64,000 nt of DNA from Streptomyces sp. R28 (GCF_041052385.1 NZ_CP163439.1:1-64000); one strand, 5' to 3'; shown: positions 44,454 through 53,050, numbered from the stretch's first letter. Notes: generated by a model not told the origin, from the letters alone. A program made the numbers and translations.

Positions 44454-45155
44454 CTAGGAACGGGCCGGTCCGAGGAGCATTTGGTAGTAGCTCGGGTTCT
44501 CTTCCCTCGCGGTGTACTCGACGTCCCGGAAGCGGTCCGTCCATAGGTGCCACGCCAGACTCCCCGCCATCCAGCGGGCCATAGCCTCGACGCACCGCTC
44601 CAGATACGCCCACTCTTCGTCGCTGCAGTCCAGCTCCTGGCGAGCTGAAAGCAGTTCCTCTCGGGCCAGCTGAAAGTCCAGGTTCCGCCGATCAACCATC
44701 GCTGCGGCCTCCTACGCCGCTTCGGGCCAGGTAAGGGACCCGGCATGACGGAGAATGGCCACCACGTTGTTCACATCTCCCCGGGCGTAATCCTTGTTGA
44801 GGGAGAAGATGTCGTTGGTCCAACACGTGATGTCGTTGGCCGCCACGCGGAGGTTCTGGCACAGGTCGCTGGTGACGATGCGCTCGGGAAGACTGCCGCC
44901 CTGAGCCACTTCGATCAGGTCCCAGCAGATATACACAGCGCCCACGATCCGCCGGAAGGGGAGGTACTCCTCGAACGGCGGGGGCTCGCAGAACCGGCGA
45001 TTGGCGATGTCACGGTTGTAGATCGCGACGTACTCGCACAAGTGGTCAGTGAAGCGCTTCCGCCATCCCTCGGACATTCGCGGGGCGGTGCGGGACCATA
45101 TGGCGGCCAGCGTGCGGGTCACCACGGTCGTACGGCGTGGTCGGGCCGCTGACAT
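44454..45155 (-). pseudogene. Class I terpene synthase remnant with in-frame TAG
   Basis: LAAIWSRTAPRMSEGWRKRF, then VGAVYICWDLIEVAQGGSLP and the NSE metal motif ITCWTNDIFSLNKDYARGDV belong to a bacterial class I terpene synthase. After SLTWPEAA the frame hits TAG (44712-44714), then continues in the same frame as EAAAMVDRRNLDFQLAREEL and ARWMAGSLAWHLWTDRF, the normal C-terminus. The aspartate-rich motif domain at the N-terminus is missing. It is a product of truncation plus a nonsense mutation and should be inactive. Confidence 0.82.
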
Positions 45156-45293
45156 CCCCGTTGCGCCCCCTCGACCATGCCCTGGCTGGAGTTGAGGATG
45201 AGGGAGGTGCGGGATGGGCGCCGCGGACGCAGCCGGAGATCAGGGCGCGCTCTGCCGGTTGCGCGTCGGTGGGGCCGCCGTGCCCGGCCGCCG

Positions 45294-45860
45294 TCAGCGC
45301 GGCGGCGTCAGGCGGGCAACGTCGGCAGGTGAGAGATCGGGGCGGGCACGGTGTAGGCGAGCGGGGTGGCGCCACCGTCCGGAGGCGTCACGGGCGACGT
45401 CGACGCGGACTTCCACCACCAGCTCGGGTTCCACCAGCGTGACGTTCAACGTCTCCCGGCTGCCCCACCCGGCGGAGAACGACCAGCCTGTCCAGGGATC
45501 ACCGTGGCAGACTGGTGGGAGCGGCGAGTGTGCCAGTGACCGCGCCGATAATCGCGTCGGTGGTCTCGCGCACCTTGTACTTCCGCCACCCGCGCACCGA
45601 AGGCTCGTACACGCTGTCCAGCCGCTTGAAAAGCACGCCCTCCATCCCGACCGACGTCCACGTCAGCCACTCGCGCACAGTGTCTGGGTCGGTGGTCGAC
45701 GGGCACAGTGCCCATGGGGCGGACAGCCGACGGGCGGCGAACACGGATTCAAGCGCGGTCCTGCGCCGGCGATACGGCCAGCTGGTCGTGTCGGTCCCGG
45801 ACAGCCGCAGCAGATCGAACGCGGAAGCGCGCGGGTTCCCGGAATCCTGAACGTTGGGTA
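45294..45860 (-). pseudogene. ATP-dependent DNA ligase, C-terminal remnant
   Basis: SAFDLLRLSGTDTTSWPYRR, VGMEGVLFKRLDSVYEPSVR (motif IV) and GWRKYKVRETTDAIIG (motif V) come from the nucleotidyltransferase domain. A different frame then gives DPWTGWSFSAGWGSRETLNV and LVEPELVVEVRVDVARDASG, the OB-fold C-terminus. The sequence between the two is deleted and the active-site Lys domain is gone. It is of the LigC-like type found in Streptomyces. Confidence 0.8.
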
Positions 45861-45917
45861 AGCCGGAACCTGCGCGCCAGCTGATGGCTGCGGCGATCCC
45901 ACGCGCGGGTTCCGGCT
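45856..45917. repeat. Inverted repeat at the edge of the IS5 element
   Basis: TAAGCCGGAACCTGCGCG (about 45856-45874) and CGCGCGGGTTCCGGCTTA (about 45899-45917) are inverted with one mismatch around a 25-nt loop. It lies exactly between the ligase remnant and the IS5 end, and could be an old transposon end or a hairpin terminator. Confidence 0.5.
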
Positions 45918-45921
45918 TAGA

Positions 45922-46767
45922 CATCATCTCATTTGGTGACTCTGCGGTAGCAGATGAGGGTGCAGGCGATACTGGTGAAAGCCAGGAAGTGCTCGGCTCT
46001 GCGCTCGTAGCGGCGGTGCAGTCGGCGGCATCCGGCGAGCCAGGACATCGTGCGCTCTACGGTCCAGCGGTGCAGGCCAAGGCGGGTCGAGGACTCGATG
46101 CCCTTGCGGGCGATGCGGTGCCGGATGCCGCGCCCGCGTAACCATCGCCGCAGGTAGTCGTAGTCGTATCCCTTGTCGGCGTGGAGCTTTGCCGGCCTGC
46201 GCCGCCGGCATCCGCGACGAGAGCGAACCGGCGGTATGCCCTTCACCAGCGGGATCAGTGCCTGGCTGTCGTGGAGATTCGCCCCCGAGATTCCGACGGA
46301 CAGGGGCAGACCGGTCCGCTCGGTGACCAGGTGGATCTTCGACCCGTATTTGCCCCGGTCTACAGGATTCGGGCCTGTCAGATCCCCCTTTTCAGGGCCC
46401 GCATGTTCACCGAGTCGATCGCGCAGCGGGACCAGTCCAACTCGCCGCGGGAGCCGAGCTCGTCAAGGACCAAGCGGTGGAGCTTGGCCCACACCCTGGC
46501 CTTCGACCACTCGGCAAAGCGCCGGTGAGCGGTCGCCCCCGACGCCCGAACGACGCGGACGGCAGCTGTTGCCACGTGCAGCCCGACATGGCCACGAACA
46601 CGATCGCGGCCAATACCTCCCGGTCACCGTGTCGACGCCGACCGCCACCCTGAGGCCGCGACGGAGCCTCCGGAACCACTCGCTGGAACAGCTCCCACAA
46701 CTCATCCGGCACCAGCCGCTCAACGATCGAGACCACGACCGACAGCCTACCGATCCAAATGAGATGA
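45922..46767 (-). mobile_element. IS5-family insertion sequence (IS427-like, about 846 bp)
   Basis: TCATCTCATTTGG at the left (near 45922) and CCAAATGAGATGA at the right (46755-46767) are inverted. TTAG is found just outside both ends (45914-45917 and 46772-46775) and may mark the target. It holds a two-frame transposase on the minus strand. Confidence 0.75.
45929..46736 (-). pseudogene. IS5-family two-frame transposase with an extra frameshift
   Basis: OrfA starts at GTG 46736 (SIVERLVPDELWELFQRVV), reads MSGCTWQQLPSASFG, then loses frame near 46541-46547; the correct continuation GATAHRRFAEWSKARVWAKL, SRCAIDSVNMRALKRG is in another frame. From there OrfB (GPNPVDRGKYGSKIHLV, LHADKGYDYDYLRRWLRGRG, RWTVERTMSWLAGCRRLHRR) follows in the -1 frame after AAAAGGGGG (46384-46392), a normal programmed frameshift site. 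The first frame break is not programmed, so this copy is probably dead. Confidence 0.8.
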
Positions 46768-46924
46768 CTTCTTAGTGGTCTGTTCCGGAAGTCCTTCAGG
46801 GGTTGACTTCGGAGTCGGGGCCGTGTGTGGCTGCGCCAGATGTCGGGGGTGGCGAGGTGGAGGTGGAGGTGGCAGGCGCAGTCGAGGGCGTCTTCGCAGC
46901 GGTCGCTGCTCCGCGCCTTTGGCG

Positions 46925-47152
46925 CCCCCGGAGAAGCTCCAGGACCTCACTCCGCAGGAACGGCAGGTCACCGCCCTGGCGGCCGAAAGCAAGTCCAACC
47001 CGGAGATCGCCAAGAAACTGACCCTCAGCGTGCTGAGCATCCGTACACGCATTCACCGCGCCACGACCAAGCTGAACGACCGCGGCCGCGCCCAACTCGT
47101 CGTCATCGCCTGTCAGACCGGCCTCGTCCAACCCGCGCCACGGGTCAGGTGA
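46925..47152 (+). pseudogene. LuxR-type HTH fragment
   Basis: LQDLTPQERQVTALAAESKS then NPEIAKKLTLSVLSIRTRIH and LNDRGRAQLVVIA is the C-terminal DNA-binding domain of a NarL/LuxR-family response regulator. The receiver domain is missing. The 3' end overlaps the end of the glycosidase gene by 8 bp. Confidence 0.75.
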
Positions 47153-48674
47153 GCACCGACGGTGCCTCCCCGGATTCCCCCGTGTCGGCGTCGTCCGGCA
47201 AACGGGTCAGACGGACGGCCATGTACGGGTGACCCGGCAGCTCCACGCGCGCGCTGGAGTCCGCCGTCACGCCGACACGGTCGATCGTCATGGCCCACGT
47301 GTCGATCACGTCGATCGCGTAGCGCCCGTTGGCGGGCACGCTGATGTCCCGGAACCGTGGGCGGTTGAAGCCGAAGTAGATGAGTTCGCACGCGTCCTGG
47401 ACCCCGCCGCGGGGGGCATCCCAGTCGGAGGGCAGGGGGTCGAAGACGCTGGTGGGGGACTCGCGGATGATGCGGTGCAGGAACGCGATGCGTTCAGGGC
47501 TGGTCCCGGCCAACTCGCCGCCCTTGGACCACCACAGTTCCTCGGCGTCGTTGAGGTAGGTCTCGCCGTGCTGGACGTACCCGCCACGCACTGCGCCCTC
47601 CCAGCAGCGCCGCACAAGTTCCTCACCCGTGAGGTTCCCCCAGCCCTGGTCGATGTCGCCTTCGTACCCGCACTCGTCGATCACGATGGGCTTGCCCCAC
47701 TGTTCCCGCCAGGTGTCGGTGTTCTCCGCGGTGCGGTAGACGTCGACGCGCTGGATGCTGCAGTGGGTGATCCACGGCTTCGCGTAGTCGTAGAACGGGC
47801 CGCAGTTGTGGATGGAGGTCAGGTGACCGAGCGGGTCCTCTTCGGCCACGATGCCGGCCAGACGCTCCCAGTCGGCCTCGCTCTTGGCCTCCACCAGGTC
47901 GTACTCGTTGGCCATCGACCACCACACGTTCGACAGCGCCGACAGCCGCCGGACGGCGTACCGCGTCAGCCGGTCGTCGGCGTCGCGTCCGAGCTGGGCG
48001 AAGCCCCACCGGTCGTAGGGGTGGAAGAGGACGACGTCCGCCTCGATCCCCAGCTCCCGCAGCGCGCGCACCTCCTCCTCGAAGCGGCGGAAGAACCGGG
48101 GGTCGAAGCGGGTGGTGTCCCAGCCGGCCGCCACAGAGCCGGGGAACGGGTACAGCTCGGGCTCGTCGGTGTTGTAGGCATACGCCTTGGGCAGCAGGCA
48201 CATCCGCACCTTGGTGAAGCCGCTTGCCGCCAGCGTGCGCCGGGTTGCGGCCCGCAGGCGTTCGACCTGGTGCGTCCAGGCGTACGCGGTGGTTCCGATC
48301 GGCAGGTACCGGGTGCCGTCGGCGTACGCGAAGTGATGGCGCTCGGCCACCCGCACCGGACCGTGGAGGCCCGGAGCGGCCGGCCCGGTCAGGAAGTCGC
48401 CGGAGAGGCCGTCAAGCGAGCGTGCGGTGGACGATGTGACGAAAGTCCAGGATCCCTCGATGTCGGGCATGAATCGGATCCGGTACGTTCCGTCTCCGTC
48501 GTAGAAGCCGCCGACGCGCAGCTCGCGCTGCCCGTCGCTGAATGTTGCGCCGAGTTCGACATCGGTGAACGGGTTGCCGTGTGACGGTCCGTCGAGCTCG
48601 ATCTCGAACACGTCCCATCGAGCGCAGTGCTCGTCGTGACGTATGCGGGCAGTAGTCTCGACATGGTGATCCAT
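47145..48674 (-). CDS. DUF5060/DUF5605-type glycoside hydrolase
   Basis: About 509 residues, cytoplasmic (no signal peptide). An N-terminal beta domain of the DUF5060 type (DVFEIELDGPSHGNPFTDVE, TYRIRFMPDIEGSWTFVTSS) precedes a (beta/alpha)8 barrel of the DUF4038/GH-A kind (YLPIGTTAYAWTH, VWWSMANEYDLVE with the acid Glu, KPIVIDECGYEGDI with the candidate nucleophile Glu) and a C-terminal DUF5605-like sandwich (ELIYFGFNRPRFRDI). Such proteins act on plant-type oligosaccharides (apiosidase- or arabinosidase-like activities are known in relatives). The ATG at 48672-48674 is likely; GTG at 48683 is the alternative. No ribosome-binding site is obvious. Confidence 0.85.
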   Translation of the reverse strand: MDHHVETTARIRHDEHCARWDVFEIELDGPSHGNPFTDVELGATFSDGQRELRVGGFYDGDGTYRIRFMPDIEGSWTFVTSSTARSLDGLSGDFLTGPAAPGLHGPVRVAERHHFAYADGTRYLPIGTTAYAWTHQVERLRAATRRTLAASGFTKVRMCLLPKAYAYNTDEPELYPFPGSVAAGWDTTRFDPRFFRRFEEEVRALRELGIEADVVLFHPYDRWGFAQLGRDADDRLTRYAVRRLSALSNVWWSMANEYDLVEAKSEADWERLAGIVAEEDPLGHLTSIHNCGPFYDYAKPWITHCSIQRVDVYRTAENTDTWREQWGKPIVIDECGYEGDIDQGWGNLTGEELVRRCWEGAVRGGYVQHGETYLNDAEELWWSKGGELAGTSPERIAFLHRIIRESPTSVFDPLPSDWDAPRGGVQDACELIYFGFNRPRFRDISVPANGRYAIDVIDTWAMTIDRVGVTADSSARVELPGHPYMAVRLTRLPDDADTGESGEAPSVLT

Positions 48675-48689
48675 AAAACCCACGATAGT

Positions 48690-49199
48690 GGTCTGCGTCG
48701 TAAGTCCTTCGGGGGTTGATCACGTTTCCGGGGCGGTGGAGGATTCTTCTGGGTGATCGGCGGTGTACGCCCGACCCCACGCCCACAGAGGCTCCAGGCT
48801 GAATGATGGATCGTCGGGCCCGGTGCCGATACCTCGCCTCCTAGCCGGGTACGGGTGGTGGATCGTCACCGGGTTGCGGGACTAACTGGGGGGGTACCGC
48901 AGGGCGCGGTCCCGACGCGGATAGACCGCGCCTCACCCGCCATACCTGGGAGTTCAACGTGAACGGTCTCGACGCCCGCACCGCCGTGCTGCTGCTGGCG
49001 GGCGCCAGCAACACGTACGCCGTCGCCCCACTCCACAACCTGCTGCGGTGCCCCTGTCCAACAACCGATCGGTTGTTGGACAACGGCGCCCGAACGCCGA
49101 CACGCCGGGCGGCAACCCGCTTCAGGTGTCCAACAAGGGTGTTCAACAATAGAGGGCGTCCAGGAACGCCCTGCAGCCCTTTTCTGTACGGTGCCGTGC
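48690..49199. other. Intergenic region ahead of the recombinase
   Basis: No gene is supported upstream of 49055. It contains AGTCCTTCGGGGGTTGA (about 48701), nearly repeated at 46790, and then the res-like palindromes at 49055-49148. Confidence 0.4.
49055..49148. promoter_or_regulatory. res-like recombination/operator site
   Basis: A perfect 28-bp palindrome (half-site TGTCCAACAACCGA, 49055-49082) is followed by TGTCCAACA and TGTTCAACA in direct orientation separated by AGGG (49127-49148). The common TGTYCAACA core, 50-145 bp upstream of the serine recombinase gene, suggests binding sites for that recombinase (a res site and/or autorepression). Confidence 0.6.
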
Positions 49200-49880
49200 A
49201 TGACGACTACCGCTGAGTGGGCGGACGCTGACAGCCCGCTGGAATCCTTCCCTGCGACCTTCTCCGGGGCCCGGGTCGGGTACGGACGCGTCTCCACCAA
49301 GGGACAGTTGCTCGACCGCCAGATTACGGTGCAGGAGGCGGCCGGCTGCGTGCGAGTCTTCACCGACAAGAAGTCGGGCAAGAACGCGGAGCGCGAGGAA
49401 CTGTGGAAGTGCCTCGACTACCTCCGCCCCGGGGACACCCTCGTGGTGCCCTCCCTCGACCGGTTGGGTCGTTCGATTCAGGATCTCATCTCCATCGTCT
49501 CCGGCCTGCGGAAGCGCGGGATCGACTTCCAGTCTCTGCACGAGTCGCTGGACACCACGACCCCGGGCGGCCGCCTGGTGTTCCACGTGTTCGCCGCGCT
49601 CACGGAGTTCATCCGGGAACTGATCGTGCAGGGCACTCACGAGGGGCTGGCGGCGGCGCGGGCCCGCGGGGAACGCATCGGCCGGCCGCCCGCGATGACG
49701 GAGGAACAGGTGCGGCACGCTCGCGCCCTGCTGACGGACCCGGAGAACACGATCACGTCGATCGCGAAACTGCTCGGGGTCTCCCGTACGACCCTGTACA
49801 AGTACGTGCCCGAACCGAGGGTTGGCCGCGACGCACTCGTGTCCGGCGACCGGGGTCCGGCCCTACCTGGACCCCTGTGA
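49200..49880 (+). CDS. Serine recombinase (resolvase/invertase family)
   Basis: 227 residues. The catalytic domain starts VGYGRVSTKGQLLDRQI, with the nucleophile Ser in GRVST, and has the family motifs LVVPSLDRLGRSIQDLI and FQSLHESLDTTTPGGRLVFH. The E-helix (AALTEFIRELIVQGTHEGLA) is followed by GRPPAMTEEQVRHARAL and a C-terminal HTH (TITSIAKLLGVSRTTLYKYV). The length is that of resolvases rather than large phage integrases. It would resolve cointegrates or invert DNA at the TGTCCAACA sites just upstream. No Tn3-type transposase is in view, so its element is unknown. Confidence 0.93.
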   Translation: MTTTAEWADADSPLESFPATFSGARVGYGRVSTKGQLLDRQITVQEAAGCVRVFTDKKSGKNAEREELWKCLDYLRPGDTLVVPSLDRLGRSIQDLISIVSGLRKRGIDFQSLHESLDTTTPGGRLVFHVFAALTEFIRELIVQGTHEGLAAARARGERIGRPPAMTEEQVRHARALLTDPENTITSIAKLLGVSRTTLYKYVPEPRVGRDALVSGDRGPALPGPL

Positions 49881-49912
49881 CCATGTGGCACGTCCCTCCG
49901 GCCCCTCCCCGG

Positions 49913-50140
49913 TTATCGGATCAGGGAGCGCAACACGGGGACGCTGACGCCCCCGCCGGTCAGTCCGGCGAGGATGGCTCCGGCCAGTGGGCTGCCGCTG
50001 AGGAAGGTGAGACCTCCGCCCACGCAGCCGATGAACAGCGCTGCCAGGAGTACCACCGTGGTGTGCACCGTAAGGAACGGGGGCACGTCCGCTGAAGGCA
50101 CAGCGGGGCGATGTCCTAGGCGTGAGGTACGTTCGTTCAT
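49913..50140 (-). CDS. Small membrane protein
   Basis: 75 residues. After a polar N-terminus (MNERTSRLGHRPAVPSADVP) there are two predicted membrane helices (TVVLLAALFIGCVGGGLTFL and PLAGAILAGLTGGGVSVPVL). GGAG lies 6 nt before the ATG at 50138-50140; the longer frame upstream is not protein-like. I do not recognise the family. It is convergent with the recombinase gene. Confidence 0.55.
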   Translation of the reverse strand: MNERTSRLGHRPAVPSADVPPFLTVHTTVVLLAALFIGCVGGGLTFLSGSPLAGAILAGLTGGGVSVPVLRSLIR

Positions 50141-50354
50141 GGGTCTCCTGTCTCGATCACAGCGGTATGGGACCCGACGACAGGCGAGAGGGAGATCCAG
50201 CGGGTGGCGGCAGCTGTAGGAGGCGGGCCGCGCCCGAGGATCTCCCTTCGTCATGCGAAGGGTTGGCGCACCCTCGAATCTAAGGCACGGGGCTGACAAC
50301 CGCGGGAGGTCATGGGGTTGTGATCGCTCAACTCAACGCAGTGGAGGGAGAATT

Positions 50355-50456
50355 ATGAGCACGCCACTGACAATGATGCGGCGAGGAGCGAAAGCCGCAG
50401 TTCAGCGGGCATCTGCCGCATTTAACTTGTCGCCGTTCAGTTGGACGTGCGCGTGA
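50355..50456 (+). CDS. 33-residue peptide with a strong ribosome-binding site
   Basis: GGAGGGAG lies 5 nt before the ATG. The peptide is basic in its first two thirds (MMRRGAKAAVQRASAA) and ends FNLSPFSWTCA. I do not recognise it. It could be a leader or signalling peptide, or the start of a gene truncated by the degraded DNA that follows. The 214-bp gap to the divergent membrane-protein gene contains several hairpins (for example CCCTTCG / CGAAGGG near 50244-50262). Confidence 0.35.
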   Translation: MSTPLTMMRRGAKAAVQRASAAFNLSPFSWTCA

Positions 50457-50502
50457 CGGACCTCACGATCACGACGTGTCATGCCTGTGGGGAGCCGAGC
50501 CG

Positions 50503-50990
50503 ATCTACGTCTTGACCGGGGAGCACTTCTTGCCGGGCCCCATCACGTACGTCTTGTACTTGCCACCCTTGGCCACGCAGTTCGCGCCGCGCTCGATGTC
50601 GACGTTGTTCACCAGCAGCGCCTTGCGGTAGTCGCCGACGTACTCGAAGTCAACAACCCAGCACTACGCGGACGCCAACCCCGTGAAGGCCTTCTACAGC
50701 TTGATGAACACCTCGACCTTCTCCACGATGAAGTCCGGCACCGGCTTCAGGAACACGACGACGGCATCGTCCGCGGATCTGTCGCCCTTGCGGTTACGGA
50801 GCGCGCTGTTCACGGTCGAGGCCGGGTGAGGTCGATGGTGCCGAGGGGAGACGCGACGATCGAGCCGCTGACAGAGCCTCGGCCGGAGTCGCCCGAGATG
50901 CCGTCGTTCTTGGCCCAGCTGTTCTTGAAGCGGTTCGTGAGTTCGGTGACCTGGGGATGTAGATGTAGCGGGGCTCGGCCATCAGCGCAG
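50503..50990 (-). pseudogene. Degraded gene of unknown function
   Basis: Different minus frames together give VTELTNRFKNSWAKNDGISG, SGRGSVSGSIVASPLGTIDL, SALRNRKGDRSADDAVVVFL KP and, at the 3' end, EYVGDYRKALLVNNVDIERG and ANCVAKGGKYKTYVMGPGKK. The pieces are protein-like and in order but need at least three frame changes. I do not recognise the family. Confidence 0.4.
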
Positions 50991-51031
50991 ATCTTGCGGT
51001 CTGCGTGCATGACGGTCGTACTGAAGGTAAG

Positions 51032-51185
51032 GGCTGAGCTCCACCTGCGTCGACTCCTTGCCCGTCAGGAACTGGATGTCGTCGACCATCAAGATGTCCA
51101 TCTCCCGGTACCGCTTGCGGAAGGTGTCGCCCTGTCGTCCCGGATGGAGTTGATGAACTCCTGGGAGCTCACATAGCGCAGGTGC
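51032..51185 (-). pseudogene. dnaA fragment
   Basis: [15 protein letters not shown] in one frame and [20 protein letters not shown] then FLTGKESTQ in the next are the Walker B region of the replication initiator DnaA (MDILLVDDIQFL). Only about 50 residues remain, with a frameshift between. No DnaA boxes or other replication genes are near. Confidence 0.7.
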
Positions 51186-51360
51186 GCTCGCTGACCAGTT
51201 CGGTGCCGTCACTGTTACCGGCATAACTGTGACACCGGAGAGCCCACTGATGCGGCTCCGACCGTCCTCCTGATTGCCCGTCACGGGGCTCTGGGCTCCG
51301 GAGACGGGGAGCTTATCCGGGATCTATGGGCCGGATGCCTCCGCCGGGCATCGTGCTGCC

Positions 51361-51406
51361 CGGCGGCGCGGTCGCGAGCGGGACGCCTCCCGCGACCGCG
51401 CCGCCG
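51361..51406. terminator. Terminator hairpin of the sigma-factor operon
   Basis: A 16-bp perfect stem (CGGCGGCGCGGTCGCG / CGCGACCGCGCCGCCG) with a 14-nt loop, immediately past the stop codon of the minus-strand sigma gene. Confidence 0.8.
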
Positions 51407-51409
51407 GGG

Positions 51410-52270
51410 TCAGCGGAGGGCACTCGCCGCTCTTGCCCTCAGCATGGGGCGCTCCCCCATGATCTTGACTTCGGGCAACAGCACCCACATCTCCTTGCCG
51501 GTTGCCTCGTGGCGACACACCAAGATCGTTTCCCCTGTGGAGCCGTACCAGGGCGACACCCTCTCCGTCCTGAACGTGATCGCATCGCTCATCACCAGCC
51601 TCTTGATCTTTTGGACCGTCTCGCTCCGGTCCATGTGGTCCCGGATCGCCCACAGGTACGCCAAGTCGGACAGGAGGAAGATTGCGAGGTGCGAGCCCCC
51701 AAGCATCGGCACCAGCGCACAGACGACGATGATGGCCACGCCGGGCGTCAGGTAGAGGGCCAGCATGCCGACCGCCCTCGCGACGTGCACCGCGACCGTA
51801 CCCGGGTGCCGCTTCATCAGCTGCGCCGTCTCCTGCTGGGTGAAGTCGAACATCTTGGTCGCCACCACCGCCGCGCGCTGTTGTTCGGGCAGCCTTCGCA
51901 CCGCGTCCCGGACCACGACGCGATCGGTGACGACGGCACCGACATCCGGGCCGGGCGAGGCATCGGGGTTCTCCTCCCGCTGGTGCGTGGCCTCCCACTC
52001 CCGCTCCTGGTGCAGCCGCTCTGCCCGGTGCCCGACCTCGCGCCGCAGCGCGGTGTAGAGGTAGGCGCGCGGTTCGCGCAGCACCTGCGGGGTGCGCAGG
52101 GCGTTCTCGAACACCATCTGCACCAGGTCCTCCGCGCCGACCACGGCCTCGGGGATGCCGCGGACGCGCAGCAGTTGGGCAGCCTTGGCGGTGAACTCCT
52201 CCCGGTGGGTGAGGTACAAGGCAGCCAGCGCCGCGGCGTTCTCCGGCCGGATTTCCACGGTCTCAGTCAC
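51410..52270 (-). CDS. ECF-type RNA polymerase sigma factor with membrane C-terminus
   Basis: 286 residues. Region 2-like sequence (VVGAEDLVQMVFENALRTPQ, LREPRAYLYTALRREVGHR) and region 4 (VRRLPEQQRAAVVATKMFDF then TQQETAQLMKRHPGTVAVHV) make an extracytoplasmic-function sigma factor. After region 4 come two hydrophobic segments (LTPGVAIIVVCALVPML, SHLAIFLLSDLAYLWAI) and about 80 residues ending EMWVLLPEVKIMGERPML. The membrane extension is unusual and could hold the sigma factor at the membrane until released. The GTG at 52268-52270 overlaps the stop of the upstream small gene by 8 bp and has GGGGAGAG upstream. Confidence 0.82.
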   Translation of the reverse strand: MTETVEIRPENAAALAALYLTHREEFTAKAAQLLRVRGIPEAVVGAEDLVQMVFENALRTPQVLREPRAYLYTALRREVGHRAERLHQEREWEATHQREENPDASPGPDVGAVVTDRVVVRDAVRRLPEQQRAAVVATKMFDFTQQETAQLMKRHPGTVAVHVARAVGMLALYLTPGVAIIVVCALVPMLGGSHLAIFLLSDLAYLWAIRDHMDRSETVQKIKRLVMSDAITFRTERVSPWYGSTGETILVCRHEATGKEMWVLLPEVKIMGERPMLRARAASALR

Positions 52271-52436
52271 GGCTCTCCCCCCGCTTCCCCCGGACTGCGC
52301 CGGCTGCAGCTCCCCTGGCACGGATGATCTCGGCCTTTCCCCGGGCCCGGTTCCGGTAGGCCAGACTGTCCAGCAGGGCTCTGACCCCGGGCAAGAGCAC
52401 GGCGGCCGCGAACAGCGCGATGGCAACGAACTCCAC
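52263..52436 (-). CDS. 57-residue membrane protein upstream of the sigma factor
   Basis: One predicted membrane helix (VEFVAIALFAAAVLLPGVRA) followed by a basic tail (AYRNRARGKAEIIRARGAAA). The GTG at 52434-52436 has GGAGG about 8 nt upstream. Its stop overlaps the sigma-factor start by 8 bp, so the two are translationally coupled. It is far smaller than known anti-sigma factors but might regulate the sigma factor at the membrane. Confidence 0.55.
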   Translation of the reverse strand: MEFVAIALFAAAVLLPGVRALLDSLAYRNRARGKAEIIRARGAAAGAVRGKRGESRD

Positions 52437-52701
52437 TGAGCAACCTCCTCCAGTGTGCGGCTCCTCAGCGCCCCAGGGCGGGGCCGCGGCCGTACACAAC
52501 TGGAGAGGACCCAGGCGCCGGTTCTCTTGACACCTCCTCCAAGATTTTTTTCCGGGCGTCCGTCATCTCCCGCCAGGCGACGGCTTCACGGGCGGGTGCG
52601 AGCTCGTGGTTGCTCCGGCGTGCGTCCGGGACGGGTTGGTCGTTGTCGTCAGTGGAGGGCGTGACGACGTCCGCCTCCCCTCTTCAGGAAGGACCACGAG
52701 C

Positions 52702-53047
52702 ATGGCCGGTGCCCGGATCATGACGGCCGAGCAGGCGCGAAGCCTCTTCGACGGCGTGGCCGTCGACCGGATGCGTACCGAGGCGGAGCGCTGGCACGAG
52801 TTCCTGCAGGCGCGGTTCGAGCAAGCGGAACGGCGGCCGAAGTACCACCGGATGCTCGGCGAAGGCGTACGGCCGGCTGACCGTGCACCTCGACCACTAC
52901 GACACCGAGCAGGCGTTGGAACAGCTCGACTGGATGCGGGGGGGGGAGGCGCAGTTCTTCGCCAACCACCCGGAGTTTCCCTTGGGAGAGGCCGACGCGG
53001 AGGCGGCATGCCGTGGTGGCGTCCCAGCCGCACGCGCCCGGGGGTAG
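52702..53047 (+). pseudogene. Frameshifted small hypothetical protein
   Basis: The first frame reads AGARIMTAEQARSLFDGVAV then DRMRTEAERWHEFLQARFEQ; after an extra base near 52865 the next frame continues AYGRLTVHLDHYDTEQALEQ and LDWMRGGEAQFFANHPEFPL. The composite is a helical protein of about 110 residues that I cannot name. AAGGA precedes the ATG. The 3' end abuts the IS5 transposase and may be truncated. Confidence 0.5.
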
Positions 53048-53050
53048 AGG

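Noticed and set aside
46384..46392. The orfA/orfB frame change in the IS5 element as a mutation
   Set aside because: AAAAGGGGG is a normal -1 frameshift signal in this group; only the break near 46545 is taken as damage. The same holds for 53466-53475.
49403..50095. A 230-codon ORF overlapping the serine recombinase
   Set aside because: A shadow frame of the recombinase with Arg/Pro-rich nonsense sequence.
50355..50456. The 33-residue peptide as a RiPP precursor
   Set aside because: No modifying enzyme, protease or transporter is adjacent, so it is only listed as a possible small ORF.
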